64,000 nt of DNA, taken from the NCBI GenBank assembly GCA_017303335.1, contig JAFLBK010000005.1, positions 186,001-250,000 of the forward strand, given 5' to 3'. A model generated the notes under the pieces. That model was not told the origin of the DNA and ran no database searches. It was given only the letters and a program-made list of their open reading frames with translations. The translations under genes were made by a program, and so were the position numbers. Source of the stretch: Chitinophagales bacterium (lineage in GTDB: Bacteria; Bacteroidota; Bacteroidia; Chitinophagales; Chitinophagaceae). Below are positions 26,619 through 35,200 of this stretch, in pieces (the stretch's first letter is position 1; each line of letters opens with the position of its first letter).

Positions 26619-27110
26619 TCAGTTACTATTCGGTTTTACCTTAAAACTCCAGGTGATGGTGAATTCGGCCACCACCTCGCCACTTTCGTTCCTGCCTGCC
26701 GACCGGGCTGTAACGATCCGTCCATCACCCGTACCAATGGCCTCTTCAATGCTTTGCCGGATCAGCGATCCGTCTTCACAGGTAAAACGGGTTTTTCCCG
26801 TGGCCTTCTTGATGAAGTTTCCTTTTACGTCGAGTACCAGCATGCTTACCGCCGGGTTGCGTTTGTAAATATGCGCCATGGCCAGCACACCGGTGCTCAT
26901 TTCCGCAGCCATGGCCAGGCAGGCGAAATAGGTACTCCGGAACGGATTCTGGCTTAGCCATTTGAACGGAACCGTTACAACACATTTTTCTTCATCGGCC
27001 GAACGTACCCGCACACCGCAAAAGAAAGCGCTGGGAAGTTTGGCCAGCAGGAAGAGGCGGAACTTCAGCGGGCTGTTAACGAGCGAGAGGAATTGGGATG
27101 CGTTGGACAT
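26619..27110 (-). CDS. DUF4442 hot-dog fold protein (thioesterase-like)
   Basis: A 163-residue protein resembling DUF4442, a PaaI-like hot-dog family. It has the long central helix region (FRSTYFACLAMAAEMSTGVLAMAHI) after a short beta part (RVRSADEEKCVVTVPFKWLSQNPF) and paired strands near the C-terminus (RIVTARSAGRNESGEVVAEFTITWSFK). The probable role is a thioesterase for acyl-CoA or a related ligand; the substrate is unknown. An inverted repeat (GATTGAATATTT / AAATATTCAATC) lies between it and the thioredoxin-like gene. Confidence 0.75.
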   Translation of the reverse strand: MSNASQFLSLVNSPLKFRLFLLAKLPSAFFCGVRVRSADEEKCVVTVPFKWLSQNPFRSTYFACLAMAAEMSTGVLAMAHIYKRNPAVSMLVLDVKGNFIKKATGKTRFTCEDGSLIRQSIEEAIGTGDGRIVTARSAGRNESGEVVAEFTITWSFKVKPNSN

Positions 27111-27134
27111 GAAGGATTTAATATTTAATAGGTA

Positions 27135-27190
27135 AGATTGAATATTTCTTTAACTATGTCAGGTGTATTTCCAATATTAAATATTCAATC
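27135..27190. repeat. AT-rich inverted repeat between two genes
   Basis: GATTGAATATTT near 27135 and its complement AAATATTCAATC near 27178 enclose about 30 bases of AT-rich DNA. There is no clean T-run, so a terminator is possible but not certain; other AT tracts of this style occur at several other gene junctions in the core. Confidence 0.45.
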
Positions 27191-27205
27191 ATACATCTGC
27201 AATGA

Positions 27206-27697
27206 TCAGTCTCCGTACATTTTCGGGTTCAACGCATTGGGGCTCCACATTTCGAGAAAGGCCTGCACCTGCGCAGGGTTGTAACTCTTCTTGCCGTCTT
27301 CCAGGTATTCGCTGTTCTGCGTATGGATGCGTTCTCCTTTTTCATTCAGGATGATGAATACCGGGAAACCAAAACGCTGGGCATAACCATACCGGGCATA
27401 TGTTTTTTTATTCTCGTTCTCCTTGCTCCAGTTGAGGTGGTAAACAATGAACCCGGCTTTCAGCACCGAGTCGATCTTCGGATCTGTTTTGCTCACCCGG
27501 TCAAACTCGAGGCACCAGCTGCACCAATTGCCGCCTCCCATCAATAACACGTATTTGTTTTCAGCTTTCGCCTGCTGAATGGCTGCCGCGATGTCTTTTT
27601 CCGCGTCGGCATCGGGATGGTATAATCTGGTGCCGGTGTTTTGGGCATAGATGCCCATTGAAATAAAGCAGATACAAACCGTGAGAAGTTGTTTCAT
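27206..27697 (-). CDS. Periplasmic thioredoxin-fold protein
   Basis: A 163-residue exported protein; start at the ATG of MKQLLTVCICFISMGIYAQ (27697), a signal peptide, rather than a longer upstream frame. The thioredoxin active site is C59-S-W-C62 in GGGNWCSWC, followed by the usual helix (LEFDRVSKTD) and the cis-Pro segment FGFPVFIIL. It resembles the Thioredoxin_7/DsbD-like group and would handle disulfide reduction in the periplasm. A terminator from the upstream peptidase gene lies just before it, so it has its own promoter. Confidence 0.85.
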   Translation of the reverse strand: MKQLLTVCICFISMGIYAQNTGTRLYHPDADAEKDIAAAIQQAKAENKYVLLMGGGNWCSWCLEFDRVSKTDPKIDSVLKAGFIVYHLNWSKENENKKTYARYGYAQRFGFPVFIILNEKGERIHTQNSEYLEDGKKSYNPAQVQAFLEMWSPNALNPKMYGD

Positions 27698-27723
27698 GTA
27701 ATCGAGCTGTTGTTGCCGGTGAA

Positions 27724-27769
27724 TAAAAAACCACATAAACAGGCAAATCGGTTTTACCTGTTTATGCGG
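27724..27769 (-). terminator. Terminator of the C1 peptidase gene
   Basis: The arms 27731-27743 (CCACATAAACAGG) and 27757-27769 (CCTGTTTATGCGG) form a 10-bp perfect core stem; on the minus strand it is followed by TTTTTTATTC. It sits 9 bases after the peptidase stop. Confidence 0.85.
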
Positions 27770-27777
27770 TTCAGGTA

Positions 27778-29415
27778 TTATTTATTTACTTCTACCAGGC
27801 ATATCACCACGTCTTGCTGATTGCCGGTTGTGAAATTGATGGTACCCCCGTTGCCGGCCGCAAAACGAACATTGTTCATTCCGTTCTGGCGCAACGCGTC
27901 GGCCACTTTACCGGCATAATCCGAAGCGGTACTCTTGCTGATGGCGTTATTGATGGCAAACCAGTCGATGGGTTGCTTGGTCACCACAATTGAAAATACG
28001 TCTTTGGTTCCAACATTATCCGGCACTAAACTCTTTCCTCTCGGGAACAACCGGTAACCCGTGATGCCGCAATACGGCGAAAAGGCCGTCTTTGCCGGAT
28101 CTTCCTTGCTGGGATAGGGGAAGAGGGTATAACTGCTGCCATCCGTTTCCTGCCCGAAGATGTAGGTATAGCATTCCACTGAATTCTTTATTTCCATTTT
28201 GAAGCGGGTGCCCGGGGCTACTTTGTTCACGGTTTCAAATACATTGCCCGATCGCAACCGGAGGGGTATGTATTGTTTATCGTCGTTCTTTACCAGCCCG
28301 ATGGCGCAATCGAAGGAAGCGCTTACGGCTGCGCCACGCTTGGGCATCGGATCGATGCCATAGGCCTCCCGAACGAATTCCTTGAAATCGGCATAACCCA
28401 CCCAGGCCACGCCATTCACACCCCACTCGGGGCCCCAGCTGTTCATGATCTGGAAGGCGCCGGTATAGGTTTCGCCATTGGCATATTTGGCTACGCGACG
28501 GTCATCATACCCGATCACGCACATTGCATGACCGCCGAAACCCATCTGGCTGCGGTCCTGCTCGGTGGGTGTCCACAATTCCTTGCCCATCATTTCCTGC
28601 ATGAAACTGCCGCCTACCATCATGCCGATCACCACGGGCGCATCTTTGGCCAGGTGTTCTTTGATGGCACGTATGCTGATGCCGTCGGTTCCTTCCCCGT
28701 TGGTAAGCCGGGTAAATCCGTGCATGCGGTTTTGCCGGGCATCATTCATCAGGCTATTGGTAGGCTGCCTGCTGCAATCCTGGTCGGTATACGGGAAATC
28801 ATTGTAGGATACCACGCCTTTATTGGTCATGAATTCCATGGCGTTCTGGATATAGGCGCCCTGGCAACCTTCGAGGCCGATCTGGTTGTATACGAATGCC
28901 GGACTGTACGCGGTGCTGTTACCGCTTTGCCCGGTGGAAGCCGCTTCTACAATGGTACGGGCGGCATAGGCGCTGCTCCAGGCAACACAACTGCCCTGCT
29001 GACCCTGGTTACGGCGGTCGGGTGCAAAGCGCAGGAGGGAAACAGATTCGGGTAAGGGGTTCCTGGTATCATCATCGGCCAGGCCTTCGTACACACTGGC
29101 TTTCCGGAACGTATCGGCATTGTAGCTGTACCCGCTTTGCGAGAAAAGATTCTGCACCACATCACTCACACCGCCGCCTCCACCGATCCCGGAACAACCG
29201 GCGCCCTGTTTCGACATGAAGAAATAGGCCGCAGCGCCTACTACCAGCAGTAACAGGATCTTTTTGCCACCACCGCCTCCCCGGAACAGCATCAGCAGCA
29301 GGGGTAAGAGGTTCAATCCGCCCCCGCCACCACCACGGCCACCACCGCCGCCTGAGGTCTTACTTTCATCAAAGTCCTGTTGATCCTGCGGATCATCTTC
29401 CATACGAATAGGCAT
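27778..29415 (-). CDS. Membrane-anchored papain-type (C1) peptidase with DUF4384-like tail
   Basis: A 545-residue protein with three parts. Residues ~1-80 are Gly-rich around a transmembrane helix (KKILLLLVVGAAAYFFM), similar in style to the N-termini of KPN_02809/YpfJ metallopeptidases. A papain-fold peptidase follows: Cys143 in QQGSCVAWSSAYA, His in GGHAMCVIGYDD (~295) and Asn in NSWGPEWG (~323), a complete catalytic triad. The C-terminal ~170 residues resemble DUF4384 (CYTYIFGQETDGSSYTLFPYPS). It probably acts in the periplasm or at the cell surface. The start could also be the ATG at 29403. Confidence 0.85.
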   Translation of the reverse strand: MPIRMEDDPQDQQDFDESKTSGGGGGRGGGGGGLNLLPLLLMLFRGGGGGKKILLLLVVGAAAYFFMSKQGAGCSGIGGGGGVSDVVQNLFSQSGYSYNADTFRKASVYEGLADDDTRNPLPESVSLLRFAPDRRNQGQQGSCVAWSSAYAARTIVEAASTGQSGNSTAYSPAFVYNQIGLEGCQGAYIQNAMEFMTNKGVVSYNDFPYTDQDCSRQPTNSLMNDARQNRMHGFTRLTNGEGTDGISIRAIKEHLAKDAPVVIGMMVGGSFMQEMMGKELWTPTEQDRSQMGFGGHAMCVIGYDDRRVAKYANGETYTGAFQIMNSWGPEWGVNGVAWVGYADFKEFVREAYGIDPMPKRGAAVSASFDCAIGLVKNDDKQYIPLRLRSGNVFETVNKVAPGTRFKMEIKNSVECYTYIFGQETDGSSYTLFPYPSKEDPAKTAFSPYCGITGYRLFPRGKSLVPDNVGTKDVFSIVVTKQPIDWFAINNAISKSTASDYAGKVADALRQNGMNNVRFAAGNGGTINFTTGNQQDVVICLVEVNK

Positions 29416-29507
29416 ACAAAAGGTTTTTAGTGAATGAGTATTTAAATGTAAGAAGAAATTTGGTTACCGGGTAGCTTGCAGAAATCAGCCGGAATTAATA
29501 TCAGTAT

Positions 29508-29576
29508 GTCATGCTGAGCAGGGCGAAGCATCTTTTACATAGTAGGGTTAGATCCTTCGCTGACGCTCAGGATGAC
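29508..29576. repeat. Imperfect palindromic intergenic repeat, copy 1
   Basis: It starts GTCATGCTGAGCAGGGCGAAG and ends CTTCGCTGACGCTCAGGATGAC; the ends are imperfect inverted repeats able to form a long hairpin. A second copy follows at 29653-29724. They occupy most of the 323-base gap between the peptidase gene and pbpC, where I see no gene. Confidence 0.75.
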
Positions 29577-29652
29577 AAATAAAGGGGTGCTCAGGATAAC
29601 AAATTAAAAGAGGGCGCACAGGGTGGCGAATCAATGGAAATCCAATCAGCAT

Positions 29653-29724
29653 GTCATGCTGAGCAGTGCAAAGCATCTTTCATTACTATACAGCATTGGA
29701 TCCTTCACTGACACCCAGGATGAC
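29653..29724. repeat. Imperfect palindromic intergenic repeat, copy 2
   Basis: Same orientation and plan as the copy at 29508-29576 (GTCATGCTGAGCAGTGCAAAG ... CTTCACTGACACCCAGGATGAC), with several substitutions. It ends 15 bases before the pbpC stop codon. Confidence 0.75.
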
Positions 29725-29738
29725 AAAGAAACTGCGGG

Positions 29739-32135
29739 TTACTGTTTATCGAGAATCTCGAACTGCCGGCTTACGCTTACACCATTTTCATCCACGAGCG
29801 TGATGATGTGTTTACCCGGCGCGGGGTTGAGCCCGATCTGGTGGAAGTTTTGCGTGGTGCCGATGAATGCATCGTCCATGCTCCAGAATATTTTGGCGCC
29901 TGCCCGGCGATGTGCCGCCGTAAAGATGGTGCGCCCCCGTTCTCCCGTGATCTCCAGGGGTACGTAGATCTTCGCATCGGGTTGCGGATAGATGATCTCG
30001 ATGAGTTTACCCGGTTCGGAAGCCGTGCATCCGGGTTTGAAAGCGGGCAACGGTATGTAATCGATGTTCTTCTGCTTATAATAATATTCCATGGCGGGTG
30101 AGAGGATGAACCAGCTCTTATGCTGCATGCTGGCAGGACTCTCACATTCTTCTGTTACCCGGTAGGTGCCGGTTGCGTCCAGGTGAATGATCTTGTGATA
30201 AGGGCATTGCAGCACGTTGTTCCCTTTCGGCGGCATAAACAGCGTATCCACATCCGGGCAATCGATGCCGGCCCGGTAACCGCTTTGGCGGCAAACGGGT
30301 ACAAAGGAAAAATTGTATTTCGGTTTATCGAACCATTTGTTGGAAGGAAGCAAACGGAAAATGTCGAAGAGGATCGGGGCCGCTGTTTGTACGCCGATCA
30401 ACCCGGGTCGGCCCTCGCCATCCGTATTGCCCACCCAAACCGCCACCACGTTCTTGGGTGTAACGCCGATGGCCCATCCGTCGCGGAAGCCGAAACTGGT
30501 GCCCGTTTTCCAGGCGATCTTTTGCGAAGAGGAGAACTGTTGCCACAGGCCTTCTTCGCCCGGCCGCATCACTTCCTGCATAGCCTGGAAGGTGAACCAG
30601 ATGGAGGTGGCATCTAAAGGAATGTTACGGGTTACGGGTTTGATGTTTGAGGTTTGAGGTTTGTAGTTGGGTGGATGAAAGTCGGCGGGATCGGGTTTGC
30701 CGTGGTTCTTTGTTTGGTGATTCAAGGTCCGGGCCATAGATGCGTACAGGCCGGCGATATCCCACATGGTTACTTCGCAACCGCCGAGGATGAGGCTCAG
30801 GCCATAGGTATCGGCGCTGCGGTTGAGTGTGCTGATGCCGCATTGCTGGAGTGTTTCGTAGAAGCGCTGGTATTTGTACTGTTGCAGCATTTTGACCGCC
30901 GGAACATTGAGGCTTCTCGACAAAGCCCGGTCGGCCGGAACGGCGCCATCGTAGCTGAGATCGAAATTCTTGGGCGAATAACTGCCGATCTGTGTAGGGA
31001 TATCCGGTATGACCGATTGCGGAAGGATCAGCCCGTCGCTCAGCATTGATGCGTACAATACAGGCTTTAAGGCGCTGCCCGGGCTCCGCGGCGCCGAAAT
31101 CACATCCACATCGGCTTCCATGTCTTTGTTGAACGCGTCGGCGATATTGCCTAGATAAGCGAGGGTATTACCTGTTTCCACATCCAGCACAAGGGCACAG
31201 GCGTTGTTGATGCCGTTGCCTTTTAAAACCGACTGATGCTGCTGGAGGATGCGTGCCGCGTTTTTCTGCAGGTTGGCGTCGATCGTGGTTCTGATCTTTG
31301 TTTCCTGTTTCAGTGCTTTGTTTTCCTTGATGAACCGCTGGAGCAGGTGCGGGGCATGCTGCGGTAAGCGCAGGGGTTCGTCGGGCAGGGGTTCCAGTTT
31401 GGCAAGCTCGCCTGTCTTTGCATCGATCTTTCCGGTATTTACGAGTTCATCGAGCAGGCGATTTCTTTTCTTCAGCAGCACATCGCGGTTCTTCCCGGGA
31501 TGTACCAGGGCGGGCGCATTGGGCAACACCGCGAGGGCTGCCATTTCTCCCCAGCTGAGTTTGTCGGCGCTGCGCCCGTAATATCGCCAGGCCGCGGCAT
31601 CCAGCCCCACGATATTGCTGCCGAAAGGAGCGTTGCCTGCGTACAGCGCCAGTATTTCTTTTTTCGAGTACGACATTTCGAGCCGAACCGCAAGTATGCT
31701 TTCCTTGATCTTATTCCAGATGCTGCGGCGGTCGTCTTTGCGTGAGAGGCGCATCACCTGCATGGTGATGGTGCTTCCTCCCTGCACAACGCCTTTGTTC
31801 TTGATGTTTTTGGTGATGGCCCGAACGATGGCCACCGGGTCCACACCGGGATGTTTGAAGAAACGCCGGTCTTCAAATGTGGTGATGCAGGCGATGAATT
31901 TTTCCGGAACGTTTTTATTGTACGGGAAACGCCATTGTCCATCGGCGGCGATGCCGGCGCTCAGCAGGTTTCCGTCTTTATCTTCGAGCACATACGATGT
32001 AGGCGCATGAAACAGTTTGCCGGGCAAGGAAAGCCAGAACCCTGCCGACAATGCGAGGAAAATAAATAAAAGAATCTTCGTTCGCGTACGAAGCCGCTGA
32101 AAGCGTTGCGGTATGTTTTTTAAAAGGGCTGACAT
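29739..32135 (-). CDS. pbpC: Penicillin-binding protein 1C
   Basis: A 798-residue bifunctional peptidoglycan synthase, start taken at the ATG of MSALLKN (32135). One transmembrane helix (ILLFIFLALSAGFWLSL) is followed by the GT51 transglycosylase (FEDRRFFKHPGVD, QGGSTITMQVMRL), the transpeptidase (SPGSALKP as SxxK, and WKTGTSFGFRD as KTG), and the BiPBP_C-type beta-sandwich C-terminus. It lies downstream of an alpha-2-macroglobulin lipoprotein gene, the same pairing as E. coli yfhM-pbpC, where the protease inhibitor is thought to guard against damage when the wall is breached. The start is odd: a terminator's T-run ends two bases before the ATG. An in-frame low-complexity repeat lies at 30622-30670. 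Confidence 0.92.
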   Translation of the reverse strand: MSALLKNIPQRFQRLRTRTKILLFIFLALSAGFWLSLPGKLFHAPTSYVLEDKDGNLLSAGIAADGQWRFPYNKNVPEKFIACITTFEDRRFFKHPGVDPVAIVRAITKNIKNKGVVQGGSTITMQVMRLSRKDDRRSIWNKIKESILAVRLEMSYSKKEILALYAGNAPFGSNIVGLDAAAWRYYGRSADKLSWGEMAALAVLPNAPALVHPGKNRDVLLKKRNRLLDELVNTGKIDAKTGELAKLEPLPDEPLRLPQHAPHLLQRFIKENKALKQETKIRTTIDANLQKNAARILQQHQSVLKGNGINNACALVLDVETGNTLAYLGNIADAFNKDMEADVDVISAPRSPGSALKPVLYASMLSDGLILPQSVIPDIPTQIGSYSPKNFDLSYDGAVPADRALSRSLNVPAVKMLQQYKYQRFYETLQQCGISTLNRSADTYGLSLILGGCEVTMWDIAGLYASMARTLNHQTKNHGKPDPADFHPPNYKPQTSNIKPVTRNIPLDATSIWFTFQAMQEVMRPGEEGLWQQFSSSQKIAWKTGTSFGFRDGWAIGVTPKNVVAVWVGNTDGEGRPGLIGVQTAAPILFDIFRLLPSNKWFDKPKYNFSFVPVCRQSGYRAGIDCPDVDTLFMPPKGNNVLQCPYHKIIHLDATGTYRVTEECESPASMQHKSWFILSPAMEYYYKQKNIDYIPLPAFKPGCTASEPGKLIEIIYPQPDAKIYVPLEITGERGRTIFTAAHRRAGAKIFWSMDDAFIGTTQNFHQIGLNPAPGKHIITLVDENGVSVSRQFEILDKQ
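30622..30670. repeat. Low-complexity repeat inside pbpC
   Basis: The plus strand reads GTTACGGGTTACGGGTTTGA then GTTTGAGGTTTGAGGTTTG, tandem 7-base words. The gene frame gives YKPQTSNIKPVTRNI, which does not look like transpeptidase-domain sequence. Similar words stand between core genes (around 42,165-42,195), so this is probably an in-frame intergenic repeat. Confidence 0.6.
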
Positions 32136-32145
32136 ATAAAAACCG

Positions 32146-32170
32146 CCGTCAGGGTACAAGACCCTGACGG
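32146..32170 (-). terminator. Terminator abutting the pbpC start codon
   Basis: CCGTCAGGGT / ACCCTGACGG, a perfect 10-bp stem with a 5-base loop. On the minus strand it is followed by CGGTTTTT and then, after two bases, by the pbpC ATG. It lies 31 bases after the stop of the alpha-2-macroglobulin gene. Confidence 0.85.
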
Positions 32171-32200
32171 GGTTATTTTACAAGAGAATTTCTTGAATGC

Positions 32201-35200
32201 CTATTGATTCACAACTTCCACCCATTTCCCGTTCACACCCGCGGTGATGCTGTTGTCGTACATCGCTTCGCAGAATGTGCCGGGGAGGAAATACCTTCCA
32301 AGATAGGAGGCGTTCAGTTGAATGTAATAGGTCAGTGTTTCATTCTGCCGGATGTTGAAATAGGTATACGCCCGGTCGTCCCTGATATCCTGGTACGATG
32401 CGTAGGATGATTTGAACGCACCCTCGCCATCGAACATGCGGGCATTGAGTATCTCCCAGCCGCTGGGGAATATCTGTGTCAGCGCCATTTCGGAATAGTA
32501 ACCGCGTTTGCCCGGGTTGGTGATCGTAACCTTGGCCACGAAGTCGGTTCCCTGTGTGAGCTTATTGATGTCGATGGCCTTACCATCCTGCGACAGATAG
32601 CTCACGTTCATATTCAGCACCGCCGGGTTGTTGTTCACCTTCAAACTATCACCTGCCAGTGGCTGGCCCTGCGTGATCAAGCGTACATAGAGCGTATTGC
32701 TTCCTTTGTTGACGATGTTCACGTTGCTGTTACCATTTTTGAAAACGATCGGCAACTGGCGGATATAGGAAGCCGAGTTGATGTTCACGGCTTTTCCATC
32801 CACCGTACCGTTGGCAATGATCTTGGCGCCGCTGGGGTTCTTGCCGCAGAATTTTGCCACGGCGATCAGGGTGTAGGCGGTGGTTTGGGTGCTGTACCAC
32901 TGGTCCTGGGCGAGTTTGGCGCACAGGCTGCGCAGCAACTCTTCGGCCTTCGCTTTCCTGCCTAACAGGGTCAGTGTTTCAAGTACCATCGCTTCATCCC
33001 GTGTATCGGAACCATAGGTATAACCCCAATAGGTTCGAACGGGGAAGCTGGTACCAAGGCCGCTGATGAGATCAAGGGCCGTATTGTCCTGCCCGGCGAG
33101 TTTATAGGCGGCCGCCAACCGCCACTTCGCTTCGGCCGAGAGATACCTGAATTCTTTGAGCCTGTTCATGGCGCCCAGTTCCGGCGCCTTGGCGAGTGCG
33201 AGCGTATACAGGCGATACGACTGGGTCAGGTCGCCGCCATAGAAATTATCCGAAGAAGGCACCCAGCTGTTCGCTTTGCCACGCTGGTAATTCTTCCATT
33301 GCTGCAGCATGTAATCGCTCACCAGGTAGCCATTGCTTTGCGCTTCCACGAGGAAATGCCCGGCGTAGTTGCTGCCCCACTCATCGCTCTGCGCCATGCC
33401 GGGCCAGTAACTGAAGCCGCCATCGGGCCGCTGGAAATTCTGCAGGCGGTTGATGCCGGCACGGATATTCTTCTCGATCTGCGCCTTTTTATAATCGTCA
33501 AGATCCATCAGCTGATTGAGTACCAGTTGCGGGAATACCGCCGAGGTTGTTTGCTCGATGCAACCATGCGGGTATTCGATCAGGTAACTCAACCGCTTTT
33601 GCAGGTTCATGGCGGGTATGCTGGATATCTCTACCATGGCTGTACTGGTAGACGCTACGCCGATGGGCGCTGCCGTCGTATTCCATTGCTGCCCGGGCGC
33701 CAGGGTAATTTCGGTGATGCTGGTTACCGGCGGGTTGGGATTTCGGATATCGAGTTCCACTTCGTAATCGGCTTTTTCATTGCCGGAGCTGGCCAGGAGT
33801 TTTACCTTGCCGATGCCCACATTGGGTTTTACCCGTACATCGAAATAAACCATCTGTTCACCAACCTGCGTAAAGTTGACCGACTGCGCCGTACCGCCTG
33901 TTACTTCCAGGAAGGGATTTGCCTGCAGGGAGATGTTTACTTTCTTAACGAAGTTCTCCATCGCAAAAACCGTTACCGGCAGTTTGATGGTTTCGCCGGG
34001 GCCCAGTACCCGTGGCATCGTTGCCAGCATCATCAGCGGTTTTTTTACGGCAATGGCTTTTTCGGTGGCTCCATAACTTCCGTTGTGCGCCGCGATGACC
34101 ATGGCCCGCACCGAACCGATATAGGAGGGAAGTGTGAAGGATTGTTTCTGCGTTTGATTTTTATTCAGGTGGAAGGGACCGAGGAATTTCACCACGGGTT
34201 TGAAACGGTTGGCGGTTTTTTGTTTGCCGCCGCTGGCTTCGTTATCACCGCCGATGGTGAGGATGCGTTCGAGATCGCCGCCCCAGGCGCCGATCACATA
34301 GTCGAACATGTCGAAACTTTTTACGCCGAGCGCTTCCCGTGCGTAGAACGCGTCGTGGGGATTGGGTGTTTTGAAACGGGTAAGATCAAGCAGGCCTTCA
34401 TCCACGATCGCCACCACATAGGTCATTTCTTTTCCTGTCTTTTCACTCACGGTGAACGATACATTCTGTTCTGGGCGGATGCTGTTGGCGATGTTCAATA
34501 CCGGTGTAAGCAGGGTGTTCTTGTCTTCCACGAACAGCGGGATAGATCCGTACATGCGGATCGGGAGGTCGTTGATGGTTTGCGAATGCGGTTGCAGCAA
34601 ACTAACGGTCGCGTATACATTCGGCGCCATCGAGGCTTCGGCCCTGAACTTCACTTTTGTTTGTCCCTGCACGGTTTCCTGCCAGAAGGATTTGATCACT
34701 TTGCTGCCGTTCTCAATGCTTACCAGTACCCGGCCGCCCTTGCTGCTCGGAATGGTGAGTGCGATCTCATCGCCTACATTGTATTTCTCTTTGTTCGACG
34801 TGAAGGAAAGCATGGAAGCGGCGCTCTGGTCTTCGTTGCCTTCCCGGCTCTGCCAGTACGGTGTATCGATATAGAATGCTGTTCCGGTGATGTGTCCGCT
34901 CTTCGGGTCTTTGACCAGGATGAGGTAACGGCCCCATTCGTCTTCGGAAGTACCGAAGGTCCAGCTGCCGCGGCCGTTGCTGAGTTTTACCTTTTCGGTC
35001 TTAAGCAGTTTGTTGTACTGGTCTTGTGTGAAGTTGCTGAGGTTGTCGCTGTTGTCGTCCCACCACCAGCGCCACTGGATGCGGTAGAACTGCACTTCCA
35101 CTTCAGCGCTGCCGCTGAGCAGGTTTCCTTTACTGTCTACATTCACGATCTGCATGGTATGGTTCTTACCCGCCAGCAGGAAATCGAAGGGTTGCTGTCC

